Origin: Nitriliruptoraceae bacterium
GTDB lineage: Bacteria > Actinomycetota > Nitriliruptoria > Nitriliruptorales > Nitriliruptoraceae
Length of the DNA stretch: 34,605 bases
Assembly: GCA_003563915.1 (NCBI GenBank)
Contig: PWTE01000231.1
Coordinates: 1-34,605, forward strand
Reading direction: 5' to 3'
A program made the translations under genes and the position numbers. This document shows, piece by piece, positions 17,802 through 24,438 of the stretch (positions are counted from its first letter, which is position 1; each line of letters opens with the position of its first letter). The notes under the pieces were generated by a model. The model did no database searches and was not told the origin of the DNA. It saw only the letters and a list, made by a program, of their open reading frames with translations.

Positions 17802-19555
17802 GCGCCGGTGGCCCGTCGGCCCTATCAGCACAGGGGTGGAGCTCCCCGCAGCTGTCCTTCGAGGCCAGGGTGGTCGTCGGTGCCGTCGTCTCGGTGCTCG
17901 CCGCCCTGCTGTACAGCGCGGTGGTCGGTGTGCGCAACCTGTGGTGGTTGGTCGCCGCGTCCTTGCTGGCCGGGGCATCGATCGGTCTGACCTCGTGGCG
18001 TCGACGACGCCGTCACGTCGCCCACGGTGAGCTCAGCCCCGAACCGCTCGTCGAGCTGACAGCCCTCACGGTCGGAGCGGTGACCGTCGCGGTCTTCGCG
18101 GCCTTCATCGTCGACGGGCCGGTCGCCCCGCTCGGTCTGCTCCTCGCGCTGCACCTGATCCCCAGCGGGTACGTGCTGCCGGGCCGATGGCGCGTACCGT
18201 CACAGGTCGCCCTCTCCGTCATCTGGGGGCTCGGACTGTGGTTCTCGGCTGACGGGTCCCAAGCCGTCGGGCTCGCGCATGTCGCGGGCGGGATCATGGC
18301 CGGCCTGGTCGTCAACGAGACGGCCGACCGCCAGACCGCGCTCCGCGAGGCCGAACAGACGAGCCGTCGCCGTGCCGAAGCACTGGCCCGACTGCTCGTG
18401 GGCGTCCAACAGGTCAACGACCTCGAGCCCCAGGCGGTCCTGGATGCGGTCGCCCAGGGCTTGATCGATCTCGGGTTCAGCGTCGTCGAGATCCGGAGGT
18501 TCGAGGAGGAGCGAGGCATCTCGCGGTTGGTGAGCTCGGCGATCGGGGCGGACGGGACGCCACCACCTGAGGAGGTCGCTCTCGATGTCCCGCTGCTGCA
18601 GGAGATGCGTCGACGGTGGGAACCGATCTTCATCGAGGCCTACCAGGACGATCCTCGCCCCGTGCTCAAGGCCGCGGGGTACGACGCGGCGGTGATGGTC
18701 CCGCTCACCCTCGCTGATGGTGCACGCGCGAGCCTCGCAGCCGCGGTCATGGCCCCTGCCCTCACACCGTTGCAACGTGAAGCCGTCGAACTGCTCACCG
18801 ACCATGCGGTCAAGGCCCTGGAGCGGGCAGGGAGGTACGCGTCGGATGCGCGGATCGCCGAGGATCTGCGACGCCTGGATGCGCGGACCCAGGACTTCGT
18901 CAGCACCGCCTCCCACGAGCTGCGGACCCCGCTGACCGTCATCTCGGGTCTCGGTCAGACGCTGCGCAGACGGTGGAGCGCGCTCGACAGCGAGCGACGA
19001 GCGGACATCCTCCAGCGCATCGATGCCAACGCCGAGCGGCTGGCGACGATGGTGCGCCACCTCCTGGATGCCTCGGCGTTCGACCGAGGAGACATGCGTC
19101 CGACGCTCGAGAGACTGCGACTCCGAGCGTCGGTGCGGCGCCTGCTCGATCGTCTGGCCACCGTCACGGCCGCGTACCCGGTGGAGCTCCACATCCCGGA
19201 GGAGCTGGGGGTGGAGGTCGACGCGGCGTTGTTGGAGCACGTCCTGGAGAACCTGCTGACCAACGTCGTTCGCCACACGCCGCAGGGCACCCCGGTGGTG
19301 GTATCTGCCGAGGAGCGGGCGGGCCGGGTGAGGATCACCGTCGCCGATGAGGGACCGGGGATCGAACCGGGAGACCTGCCGCGGGTCCTTGATCGCTTCT
19401 ACCGGGGAGGTGACCCGGACCGTCGTCCATCCGGAGGGCTGGGGCTCGGGCTCGCGCTGTCGCAGCAGATCGTGCGTGCCCACGGGGGCGAGTTGACGGT
19501 GACGAGCAGGCCCGGAGAGGGAACCTCGTTCAGCTTCACCGTCCCTTGTGGTTGA
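17798..19555 (+). CDS. Membrane histidine kinase with GAF domain
   Basis: A 585-residue sensor kinase. Residues 20-180 hold several membrane segments, 190-345 a GAF-like domain, and 355-430 the HisKA domain with SHELRTPL (His373). The catalytic domain is complete: N box NLLTNVVRH (Asn489), G1 DEGPGIE, F box DRFYRGG and G2 GGLGLGLAL. No response regulator is encoded nearby, so its partner lies elsewhere. The GTG start overlaps the pseudo-kinase stop by 4 nt, pointing to matched amounts of the two proteins. The last 20 nt overlap the 3' end of the convergent YihY-type gene. Confidence 0.88.
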   Translation: MSAGGPSALSAQGWSSPQLSFEARVVVGAVVSVLAALLYSAVVGVRNLWWLVAASLLAGASIGLTSWRRRRRHVAHGELSPEPLVELTALTVGAVTVAVFAAFIVDGPVAPLGLLLALHLIPSGYVLPGRWRVPSQVALSVIWGLGLWFSADGSQAVGLAHVAGGIMAGLVVNETADRQTALREAEQTSRRRAEALARLLVGVQQVNDLEPQAVLDAVAQGLIDLGFSVVEIRRFEEERGISRLVSSAIGADGTPPPEEVALDVPLLQEMRRRWEPIFIEAYQDDPRPVLKAAGYDAAVMVPLTLADGARASLAAAVMAPALTPLQREAVELLTDHAVKALERAGRYASDARIAEDLRRLDARTQDFVSTASHELRTPLTVISGLGQTLRRRWSALDSERRADILQRIDANAERLATMVRHLLDASAFDRGDMRPTLERLRLRASVRRLLDRLATVTAAYPVELHIPEELGVEVDAALLEHVLENLLTNVVRHTPQGTPVVVSAEERAGRVRITVADEGPGIEPGDLPRVLDRFYRGGDPDRRPSGGLGLGLALSQQIVRAHGGELTVTSRPGEGTSFSFTVPCG

Positions 19556-20432
19556 GGTGCGCGTTCAGCTCCGCTCCGAGGAGCACCGCGAAGCCCGTCA
19601 GCCAGATCCACAGCAGCAGCACGATCGGGCCGGCCAGGGAGCCGTAGACGCTGTCGCCGCCGAGTACCCAGAGACCGTAGAGGCGCAGCCCACCGCTGCC
19701 TGCCAGCCACACCGCCGTGGCCAGGACCGCACCGGGCAGTTCGTTGCGCCACCTGGTGCGTCCGGGGACACCGAGATGGTAGAGCAGTGCGGTGACGAGC
19801 GTCGCGAGGACGACGACGACCGGCCAGTAGAGCTGACGCCAGAGGGTCTCGAAGACGTCGAGGTCGGCCGGAGAGACCTCGTTGATCTGCTCCCCGAGGT
19901 TGGGGCCGACCACCAACAAGGGGAGCAACACGATCCCGATGATCAGCCCGGCGAAGGTGATAGCGAAGCCGAGTAGGCGGTCATGCCAGCCCCGGCGCAC
20001 ATCCTCGCGGTTGGTGACGATCGACAGGGTCGTCAGTACCACCTTGACCGCGCGGGACGCGGTCCACACCGCAGCGGCGAAGGAACCGGAGATCAGGGCG
20101 ATCCCGCCGCCCCTGAGCAGCTCCTCCAGTAGCGGACGGACGGCGCTGTCGATGGTGTTCTCGGTCAGGGCCACACGTGAGACCTCGACGGTGCGCTCGA
20201 CGAGCTGGGTCTGCCAGTCACCCTCGATGAAGACGTCACCGACGACTCCGGTCGCGGCGATGGCGGTCAGCAGTAGAGCGGGGAGGGAGAGTAGAACCCA
20301 GAAGGCGATCTCCGCGGCCAGGCCAGGGAGGCGGTCCGTGATGGCGCCTTCGGCGGTGCGTACGGCGACCTCCACCGGCCGGTGCAGCGGATCCGGTGCA
20401 CGCTCGATCAAGCGCTCGGCGAAGGAAGGCAT
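19536..20432 (-). CDS. YihY/BrkB-type inner membrane protein
   Basis: A 298-residue polytopic membrane protein of the YihY (formerly ribonuclease BN/BrkB) family. Six hydrophobic segments can be seen. The family features are present: ALTDR-like ITDRLPGLAAEIAFWVLLSLPALL near residue 35, the WTASRAVKVVLTTLSIVTNRED stretch in the middle and a C-terminal GPIVLLLWIWLTGFAVLLGAELNAHL. YihY proteins have no settled function; the old RNase BN assignment was wrong for this family. The ATG at 20432 is chosen over an extension that would approach the tRNA-Ser promoter. Its 3' end overlaps the convergent kinase gene by 20 nt. Confidence 0.88.
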   Translation of the reverse strand: MPSFAERLIERAPDPLHRPVEVAVRTAEGAITDRLPGLAAEIAFWVLLSLPALLLTAIAATGVVGDVFIEGDWQTQLVERTVEVSRVALTENTIDSAVRPLLEELLRGGGIALISGSFAAAVWTASRAVKVVLTTLSIVTNREDVRRGWHDRLLGFAITFAGLIIGIVLLPLLVVGPNLGEQINEVSPADLDVFETLWRQLYWPVVVVLATLVTALLYHLGVPGRTRWRNELPGAVLATAVWLAGSGGLRLYGLWVLGGDSVYGSLAGPIVLLLWIWLTGFAVLLGAELNAHLNHKGR

Positions 20433-20566
20433 CGGCACAGGGTAGGTGTCCGCGGAAGGGGGGGTGTCGCTGCGAAGGTCGTGGTTCGGCTCGCGTCGCG
20501 AGGGCTCGAGGCCGGCTGGTACCCTTCGCCCGCCGTGCGCGGGGCCCGCCCCGTTCGCGTGCATCT

Positions 20567-20657
20567 GGAGGCTTCGCCTAGTCTGGCCTATGGCGCGGGA
20601 CTGCTAATCCCGTTGGGTCGTTCACGGCCCTCGAGGGTTCGAATCCCTCAGCCTCCG
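20567..20657 (+). tRNA. tRNA-Ser(GCT)
   Basis: A class II tRNA with acceptor GGAGGCT/AGCCTCC, anticodon stem CGGGA/TCCCG around CTGCTAA (anticodon GCT at 20603-20605), a long variable arm and a GGTTCGAATCC T-arm. The discriminator is G. It precedes tRNA-Arg(ACG) by 15 nt and the two are probably transcribed together. Confidence 0.95.
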
Positions 20658-20672
20658 CTCCACCCACAACCT

Positions 20673-20747
20673 GCGCTGGTAGCTCAGTCCGGATAGAGCA
20701 CCTGACTACGGATCAGGCGGCCGGGGGTTCGAATCCCTCCCAGCGCG
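20673..20747 (+). tRNA. tRNA-Arg(ACG), intact copy and attachment gene
   Basis: A complete cloverleaf: acceptor GCGCTGG/CCAGCGC, D stem GCTC/GAGC, anticodon stem CCTGA/TCAGG around CTACGGA (anticodon ACG at 20708-20710) and a T-arm. It is the only copy with a 5' half. Its 3' half from GACTACGG onward recurs at 23586, 26034 and 31455, so this gene is the attachment site of the elements that follow. Each insertion keeps the tRNA functional by supplying an identical 3' half. Confidence 0.96.
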
Positions 20748-20754
20748 CTTCCCG

Positions 20755-20790
20755 AATTCGGCCTCCTAGGACCACCTGGGAGGCCGAATT
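20755..20790 (+). terminator. Hairpin after tRNA-Arg, native copy
   Basis: AATTCGGCCTCC pairs perfectly with GGAGGCCGAATT over 12 bp across a 12-nt loop, followed by TCGCGTTT. It would end tRNA transcription. A version of this hairpin follows every tRNA 3'-half copy downstream. Confidence 0.75.
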
Positions 20791-20818
20791 TCGCGTTTCC
20801 GGGTTCCTGCTTGAGCGG

Positions 20819-21277
20819 ATGGCCATCGACCGGTTGCCGTCGGGCCGTTTCCGGGCACGGCTGATGATCGATCGCCAGCGCTACACGGCGACGTTGCCGA
20901 CCGAGGCCGACGCCCGCCTCTGGGAGATCGAGATCCGCGCCGCGGTGGTGCTTCGTCGTCGGGCCGGGAGGGTGACGTTCGCCGCCTACGCGGCGGGGTG
21001 GTTGGCGGGGTTCGTCGACGACGCCCCGGACCGGGCCAGGTTCGAGGCCGCGCTCACGCACCGGCTCCTGCCGGTGTTCGGGGAGCTGCCGCTGCTCGAG
21101 GTCCTGGACGCGGACCGCGACGAGCTGCACCGCCAACTGGTGGACGCCGGTGGGAGCGGGGATGACGACGCCGTGTTCGAGTGCCTGGGCCTGATCCGCG
21201 AGGATGCCGCCGACGAGCTGCGCACCGGAGTTCTCGATGTCCGTGCGTTGGTTGGCACCAGCAGCTCCCGCTCCTGA
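20819..21277 (+). CDS. Integrase N-terminal stub, module 1
   Basis: A 152-residue protein matching only the front of an actinophage-type tyrosine recombinase. Residues 1-50 resemble the arm-type DNA-binding domain (DRLPSGRFRARLMIDRQRY). Residues 52-125 resemble the helical core-binding (SAM-like) domain that begins VTFAAYAAGWLAGF. The chain stops where a catalytic domain would begin, and no Arg-His-Arg-Tyr residues follow in any frame. The ATG lies 29 nt after the tRNA hairpin, the usual place of int in tRNA-integrated elements. Three other modules carry the same kind of stub at the same place. It can probably bind att arms but cannot recombine DNA. The hallmark N-terminus is well preserved; function is inferred. 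Confidence 0.78.
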   Translation: MAIDRLPSGRFRARLMIDRQRYTATLPTEADARLWEIEIRAAVVLRRRAGRVTFAAYAAGWLAGFVDDAPDRARFEAALTHRLLPVFGELPLLEVLDADRDELHRQLVDAGGSGDDDAVFECLGLIREDAADELRTGVLDVRALVGTSSSRS

Positions 21278-21299
21278 CTCGACCGGTCGGTGCCTCGGC

Positions 21300-21548
21300 T
21301 CAGTCGGTGGGTAGGAGTCGTTCCAGGGCGGCGGTGCCGTCGAAATAGTTGGCGTGGGTGCGGCGGACGGTGTCCAGCGAGTCGGAGCCGATCAGGACCA
21401 CCTCGATGTGCGCCTGTTCGGCGAAGTGCCGCTCGGCAGCGTCGTACGCGCGGAGCGCCTCAGCCGAGTCGACGAAGACGGCGACATCGTGGTGCAGGGC
21501 ACCCCGCTGATGGTTGAACACGATGAGGAACTGCGACAGTTCAGTCAT
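21300..21548 (-). CDS. 82-residue protein of unknown function downstream of a RelA/SpoT remnant
   Basis: A small acidic protein with a beta-alpha pattern: it opens MTELSQFLIVFN, has a central helix (SAEALRAYDAAERHFAEQ), a strand IEVVLIGSDS and a C-terminal LDTVRRTHANYFDG. I do not recognise the family. A GGAG stands 7 nt before the ATG, so it looks expressed. It lies directly downstream, on the same strand, of a fragment of a (p)ppGpp-synthetase-like gene. It may be the surviving partner of that gene, perhaps an antitoxin (speculative). The last 25 codons of a close relative survive at 24256-24330 in module 2. A longer in-frame extension to 21860 is rejected as it lacks coding character. Confidence 0.6.
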   Translation of the reverse strand: MTELSQFLIVFNHQRGALHHDVAVFVDSAEALRAYDAAERHFAEQAHIEVVLIGSDSLDTVRRTHANYFDGTAALERLLPTD

Positions 21549-21648
21549 CGCCGTCTCCGTCAGGTGCAGGGTGACCGGCCTGGAGCTTGGTGGGGAAGTA
21601 CTGCGCTTCCGAGCGTAACGAGGCGCATCGATCGGCTGCCCGAATTCG

Positions 21649-21792
21649 ACCGCGGCAAGGTACGGCGATGTCCTGCATCGTGGACAGCTGCATCGCCACC
21701 TCGCGCAGGAGCTTGTCGATGATCGTGCGGCGCTCCTTGAGCCGCTGTGAGACATCCGCGGTCCTGCGTCCGCTCGACCTGACGGCGAAGGG
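21649..21792 (-). pseudogene. RelA/SpoT (toxSAS-like) gene remnant
   Basis: On the minus strand, about 45 codons read SQRLKERRTIIDKLL then REVAMQLSTMQDIA. This closely follows the start of the synthetase domain in small alarmone-synthetase toxins, where QRLKR..TI.DKLRR is followed by a MQDI.GCR motif. The frame then loses similarity right after MQDIA. A TAG closes the frame upstream at 21793-21795, so both ends are missing. It lies between the AlbA_2 gene and the 82-residue gene. Short RelA/SpoT synthetases of this kind act as toxins in toxin-antitoxin pairs. Recognition is from the motif only. Confidence 0.65.
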
Positions 21793-21834
21793 CTATCTCC
21801 GCTCGTTCGGTGGTCCTTGGCGTCGGTGGTGGTG

Positions 21835-23223
21835 CTATCCGGGCAGGTACCAGTAAGCACGGGGATCTCTTGGTGCGTTGCCGTGCCAGGAGATCACTCC
21901 TTCGCGGCGTAGGGTTTCCAGGTGGTTGCGCAGAACGGGACGTGACAGGCCGGTGACCTTGAGGAGGTCACCCGTCGAGGCTCGTTGGTGTTGGCGAAGG
22001 TGTCGGACGACGGCGCGTGCCGAGGACGGCAGGCGTGACTCGAGTGCTTCGTCGACGGGCGCAGCGCTGAGGGTGAGGACGACGTGTCGATCGCCTTCGA
22101 CGTACGTCGGCTCGCCGAGGCGCGCGAGCCGCATCTCTTCGAACATCCGCTTGATGCCCTCGCCACGTTCCTGTCCGTAGCGCAGGTCCGCGAGGACGCG
22201 TGCGATCCTGGGGTTGCGTGCGTACCGCGAGATCGATTCTGGGTCTTGGATGTCGACGATGCCGGGGAATCGTCCCGGTGAGCGGATCTCGAGGCGGTCG
22301 TCGAAGATCTCGATGCGGATGTGGTCTCCGGCCAGGCTGTAGGACCGGTGCGTTACGGCGTTGACCACGCCCTCGAGCCATGCGTCCCGGGGCAGAGCTG
22401 GGATCGTGGTGAAGCGGCCGTCATCGGTGAGTGCACGTCGAGTTGGTACGTGCTCGGTGATGGAGGCCACGGCAGCGTCGATCTGTTCGGTGAGTGGCCC
22501 TTCGAAACGTTGGTCGTGGGCAACGGTCTGTCGGGTGCCGGTGCCGCGCTCACTTCCGCGGTAGCGGATGACGCGCAGGTGGGCTTCGGGGAACTCGATG
22601 TGCGCGACTCGTGTGAACAGCAGCGCGCCGCCGACCGTCAGGTCCTCCCCGCGGACGAAGCCACGGGCCCGCAGCAGTTCGGCCGGCTGGGTGTCGCCAC
22701 CGGCCGCATCCCAGTTCCTGACGAGGTCGTCGTCAACCGCGGCCAAGGGGGTCATCGTTGTTGGCGTTGCCTCGTACTTGCTGTCGCCCTTGTCGTAGGC
22801 GAGTTCCATGCGCTGCTCGAAGTTCAGCTTCTTCGTTTGGTCGCCGACGCGGAGGTAGACCTCATCACGGTGTGTCCTGTGGAGCCGTTCACTCGGTTCG
22901 ACCTCCAGGAGGACCAGGTGGTCGGCCTGGCCGGTTGAGGTCAGGCAGGCGACAGTGTGGATCTTCACGCTGGCTGGAGGCTCGACGAACTCGAGGTTGG
23001 CCTGGCGCCACGCGTTCTCGTCGCCCATGGCCGTTACGCCCTCGACCCTGCCCCCGTGGATTCCAAGGGCGATGATGCCGCCTTCGGCGTTGGCCATACC
23101 GGAGATGATCGGTGCCAGATCGATGCCCCTGGTCCGGGCGCTCTTGCGGTCGAACCACTGGTCCTCCCGCACCGCGAGCAACCCGTTGCCGATCTCCTCG
23201 GCGGAGAGGTGCAGTGCTTCCAT
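21835..23223 (-). CDS. AlbA_2/Schlafen-type ATP-binding regulator, module 1
   Basis: A 462-residue protein of the type once annotated as RecG-like or 'ATP-dependent DNA helicase'. Residues 15-130 form an AlbA_2 (divergent Schlafen) domain, with WFDRKS (Asp25, Lys27) and MANAEGGIIALGI. The middle contains a degenerate GHKL-type ATP-binding domain: VVNAVTHRSYSLAGDHIRIEIFDD, then SPGRFPG. The last 60 residues form a winged helix (SARAVVRHLRQH through LETLRREGVISW). Such proteins occur on mobile elements and defence islands; their role is mostly unknown. ATG at 23223 is chosen; GTG at 23250 is an alternative. Direct repeats upstream suggest regulation. It is the leftward lead gene of module 1. 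Confidence 0.82.
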   Translation of the reverse strand: MEALHLSAEEIGNGLLAVREDQWFDRKSARTRGIDLAPIISGMANAEGGIIALGIHGGRVEGVTAMGDENAWRQANLEFVEPPASVKIHTVACLTSTGQADHLVLLEVEPSERLHRTHRDEVYLRVGDQTKKLNFEQRMELAYDKGDSKYEATPTTMTPLAAVDDDLVRNWDAAGGDTQPAELLRARGFVRGEDLTVGGALLFTRVAHIEFPEAHLRVIRYRGSERGTGTRQTVAHDQRFEGPLTEQIDAAVASITEHVPTRRALTDDGRFTTIPALPRDAWLEGVVNAVTHRSYSLAGDHIRIEIFDDRLEIRSPGRFPGIVDIQDPESISRYARNPRIARVLADLRYGQERGEGIKRMFEEMRLARLGEPTYVEGDRHVVLTLSAAPVDEALESRLPSSARAVVRHLRQHQRASTGDLLKVTGLSRPVLRNHLETLRREGVISWHGNAPRDPRAYWYLPG

Positions 23224-23255
23224 CGCTGGGTGCAAGGACACTCCGAGCACTTGCT

Positions 23256-23298
23256 TTCAAGTAGCTTGCAGGGGCCTTAGAGTAGCGTTCAAGCTTGC
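23256..23298 (-). promoter_or_regulatory. Repeated CAAGCTTGAA-type boxes before the AlbA_2 gene
   Basis: TTCAAGTAGCTTGC (23256-23269) and TTCAAGCTTGC (23288-23298) form a pair of related boxes just upstream of the gene's start. A TTGAAC in this stretch could be the -35 element. The boxes may bind the winged helix of the AlbA_2 protein itself (inference). Confidence 0.4.
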
Positions 23299-23323
23299 GC
23301 CGTCGTCACCCGACACCCGGGAT

Positions 23324-23410
23324 CCCGAACCCAGGACAAACCCAAACGAACCCACCGTCCACACTCTCAACGACGCTCTATGGTCTCAGTTCGCCCGTAT
23401 TCGCTGAGAT
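23324..23410 (+). repeat. Right arm of module 1 with direct repeats
   Basis: Shares CCCAAACGAACCCACCGTCC, CTCAACGACGCTCTA and two 13-bp boxes (23379-23391 and 23398-23410) with the right ends of modules 2 and 3. The boxes are more diverged here (TATGGTCTCAGTT and TATTCGCTGAGAT). A MITE-like sequence begins immediately after the second box, separating the arm from its tRNA copy. Confidence 0.7.
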
Positions 23411-23558
23411 GGGGTGGGCAGAACACGTGACCTGCGGGTGGCGCTCGCCTCTCCGGGGGCGGAACAGCGTTGACAGCGGCAAAACCGCTCCACATCTGCG
23501 ATTGCGACGGCCGTCTTGTGGGCTGGACGCTCCACTGGTCACGCCTTCTGCCCACCCC
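23411..23558. mobile_element. 148-bp MITE-like insertion with 22-bp terminal inverted repeats
   Basis: The ends GGGGTGGGCAGAA and its exact complement extend to a 22-bp inverted repeat with two mismatches (23411-23432 and 23537-23558). The interior has no credible gene. TTCGCTGAGAT on the left and TTCGCTGGGTT on the right look like a decayed target duplication of the arm box. The same arm in modules 2 and 3 is uninterrupted, which supports insertion. A full parent transposon is not in the window. Confidence 0.65.
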
Positions 23559-23585
23559 TTTCGCTGGGTTCGCGTAGAGACGTGC

Positions 23586-23630
23586 GACGACGGATCAGGC
23601 GGCCGGGGGTTCGAATCCCTCCCAGCGCGC
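23586..23630 (+). repeat. tRNA-Arg 3'-half copy (att), module 1/2 junction
   Basis: 45 nt match the tRNA-Arg(ACG) gene from the anticodon loop through the T-arm and acceptor strand, with one mismatch (GACGACGG for GACTACGG). No 5' half is present, so it is not a tRNA gene. Confidence 0.9.
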
Positions 23631-23635
23631 AAACC

Positions 23636-23673
23636 GAATTCGGCCTCCTAGCACCATCTGGGAGGGCGAATTC
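23636..23673 (+). terminator. Hairpin after tRNA copy, module 2
   Basis: GAATTCGGCCTCC pairs with GGAGGGCGAATTC with one mismatch, followed by TGCGTTTT. It matches the hairpin after the intact tRNA-Arg. Confidence 0.65.
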
Positions 23674-23782
23674 TGCGTTTTGGGGTCTTGGCCTTGAGGG
23701 CTGTCCACAGGGGCGTCATGCCCAAACGTGACAAATGGCCGGGCAGGCGTAGCGTCGTCATCCACAGGTGCGGAGGGCGCGG

Positions 23783-24233
23783 GTGGCGATCGATCGGTTG
23801 CCGTCGGGTCGTTTCCGGGCACGGCTGATGATCGATCGCCGGCGCTACACGGCGACGTTGCTGACCGAGGACGACGCCCGTATCTGGGAGATTGAGACCC
23901 GTGCCGCTGTGGCCATGCGTCGTCGTGCCGCCGGTGACGTTCGCCGCATACTCGGCGACATGGTTGGCGGGGTTCATCGACGATGCGCCGGTTCGGGCGA
24001 GGTTCGAGGCTGCGCTCAAGGACCGGCTCCTGCCGGTGCTCGGGGTCCTGCCGCTCCTGGAGGTACTGGACGCGGACCACGATGACCTGCACCGCAGACT
24101 GGGGGACACCGGCGGGGATACCGACGCCGCGTTCGAGTGTCTGGGTCTGATACTCGAGGACGCGATCCACGAGCTGTGGGCCGGGACCCTCGATGTCCGA
24201 GCACCGGTTGGCAGTGGCGGCTCGGGCCGGTGA
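23783..24233 (+). pseudogene. Frameshifted integrase stub, module 2
   Basis: The first 50 codons (from GTG at 23783) are nearly identical to the module 1 stub: AIDRLPSGRFRARLMIDR. The frame then breaks near 23930-23940, where two bases are missing relative to module 1. The match resumes in another frame from VTFAAYSATWLAGF to the same C-terminus near 24233. Over both parts the copy is roughly three-quarters identical to module 1 by eye. It too ends before any catalytic domain, so the truncation predates the split of the two modules. Confidence 0.8.
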
Positions 24234-24255
24234 GTCGACCGGTTGGGGCCTGGTT

Positions 24256-24330
24256 TCACCCCGCGGGTAGGAGCCGTTGCAGGGCGGCGGTGCCGTCGAA
24301 CTCGTTGGTGTGGGTGCGGCGTACGGCGAC
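24256..24330 (-). pseudogene. 3' remnant of the 82-residue gene
   Basis: About 25 codons ending in the same TGA match the C-terminus of the 82-residue gene of module 1, including the TH.N.FDGTAAL stretch. The rest of the gene, and any RelA/SpoT sequence, is gone. Module 2 once carried the same cargo as module 1 and then gained a different one. Confidence 0.7.
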
Positions 24331-24438
24331 CCTGGTGAGGGCAGGCCGGGGCCGGGGTTTCGCCCGGTACCGACCCCTGCGGCACTGATGCTATGGGGCG
24401 TGATACTATCGTCATCAGCAGTATGAGGGGTTGCCGTC

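Larger units (their letters stand above)
20748..23630 (+). mobile_element. tRNA-Arg module 1
   Basis: The unit runs from the end of tRNA-Arg to the end of the next tRNA 3'-half copy. It holds, in order, the hairpin, an integrase-stub gene, a leftward unit (AlbA_2 ATPase, RelA/SpoT remnant, 82-residue protein), the right arm with direct repeats, and a 148-bp MITE-like insertion within that arm. It lacks the CTGTCCACAGG box that the other three modules have between hairpin and stub, so the left end is slightly deleted. No catalytic recombinase is present. Confidence 0.7.

Noticed and set aside
23586-23630. The tRNA 3'-half copies as functional tRNA genes.
   Set aside because: All three lack the 5' half: no acceptor 5' strand or complete D-arm precedes them, so no cloverleaf can form.
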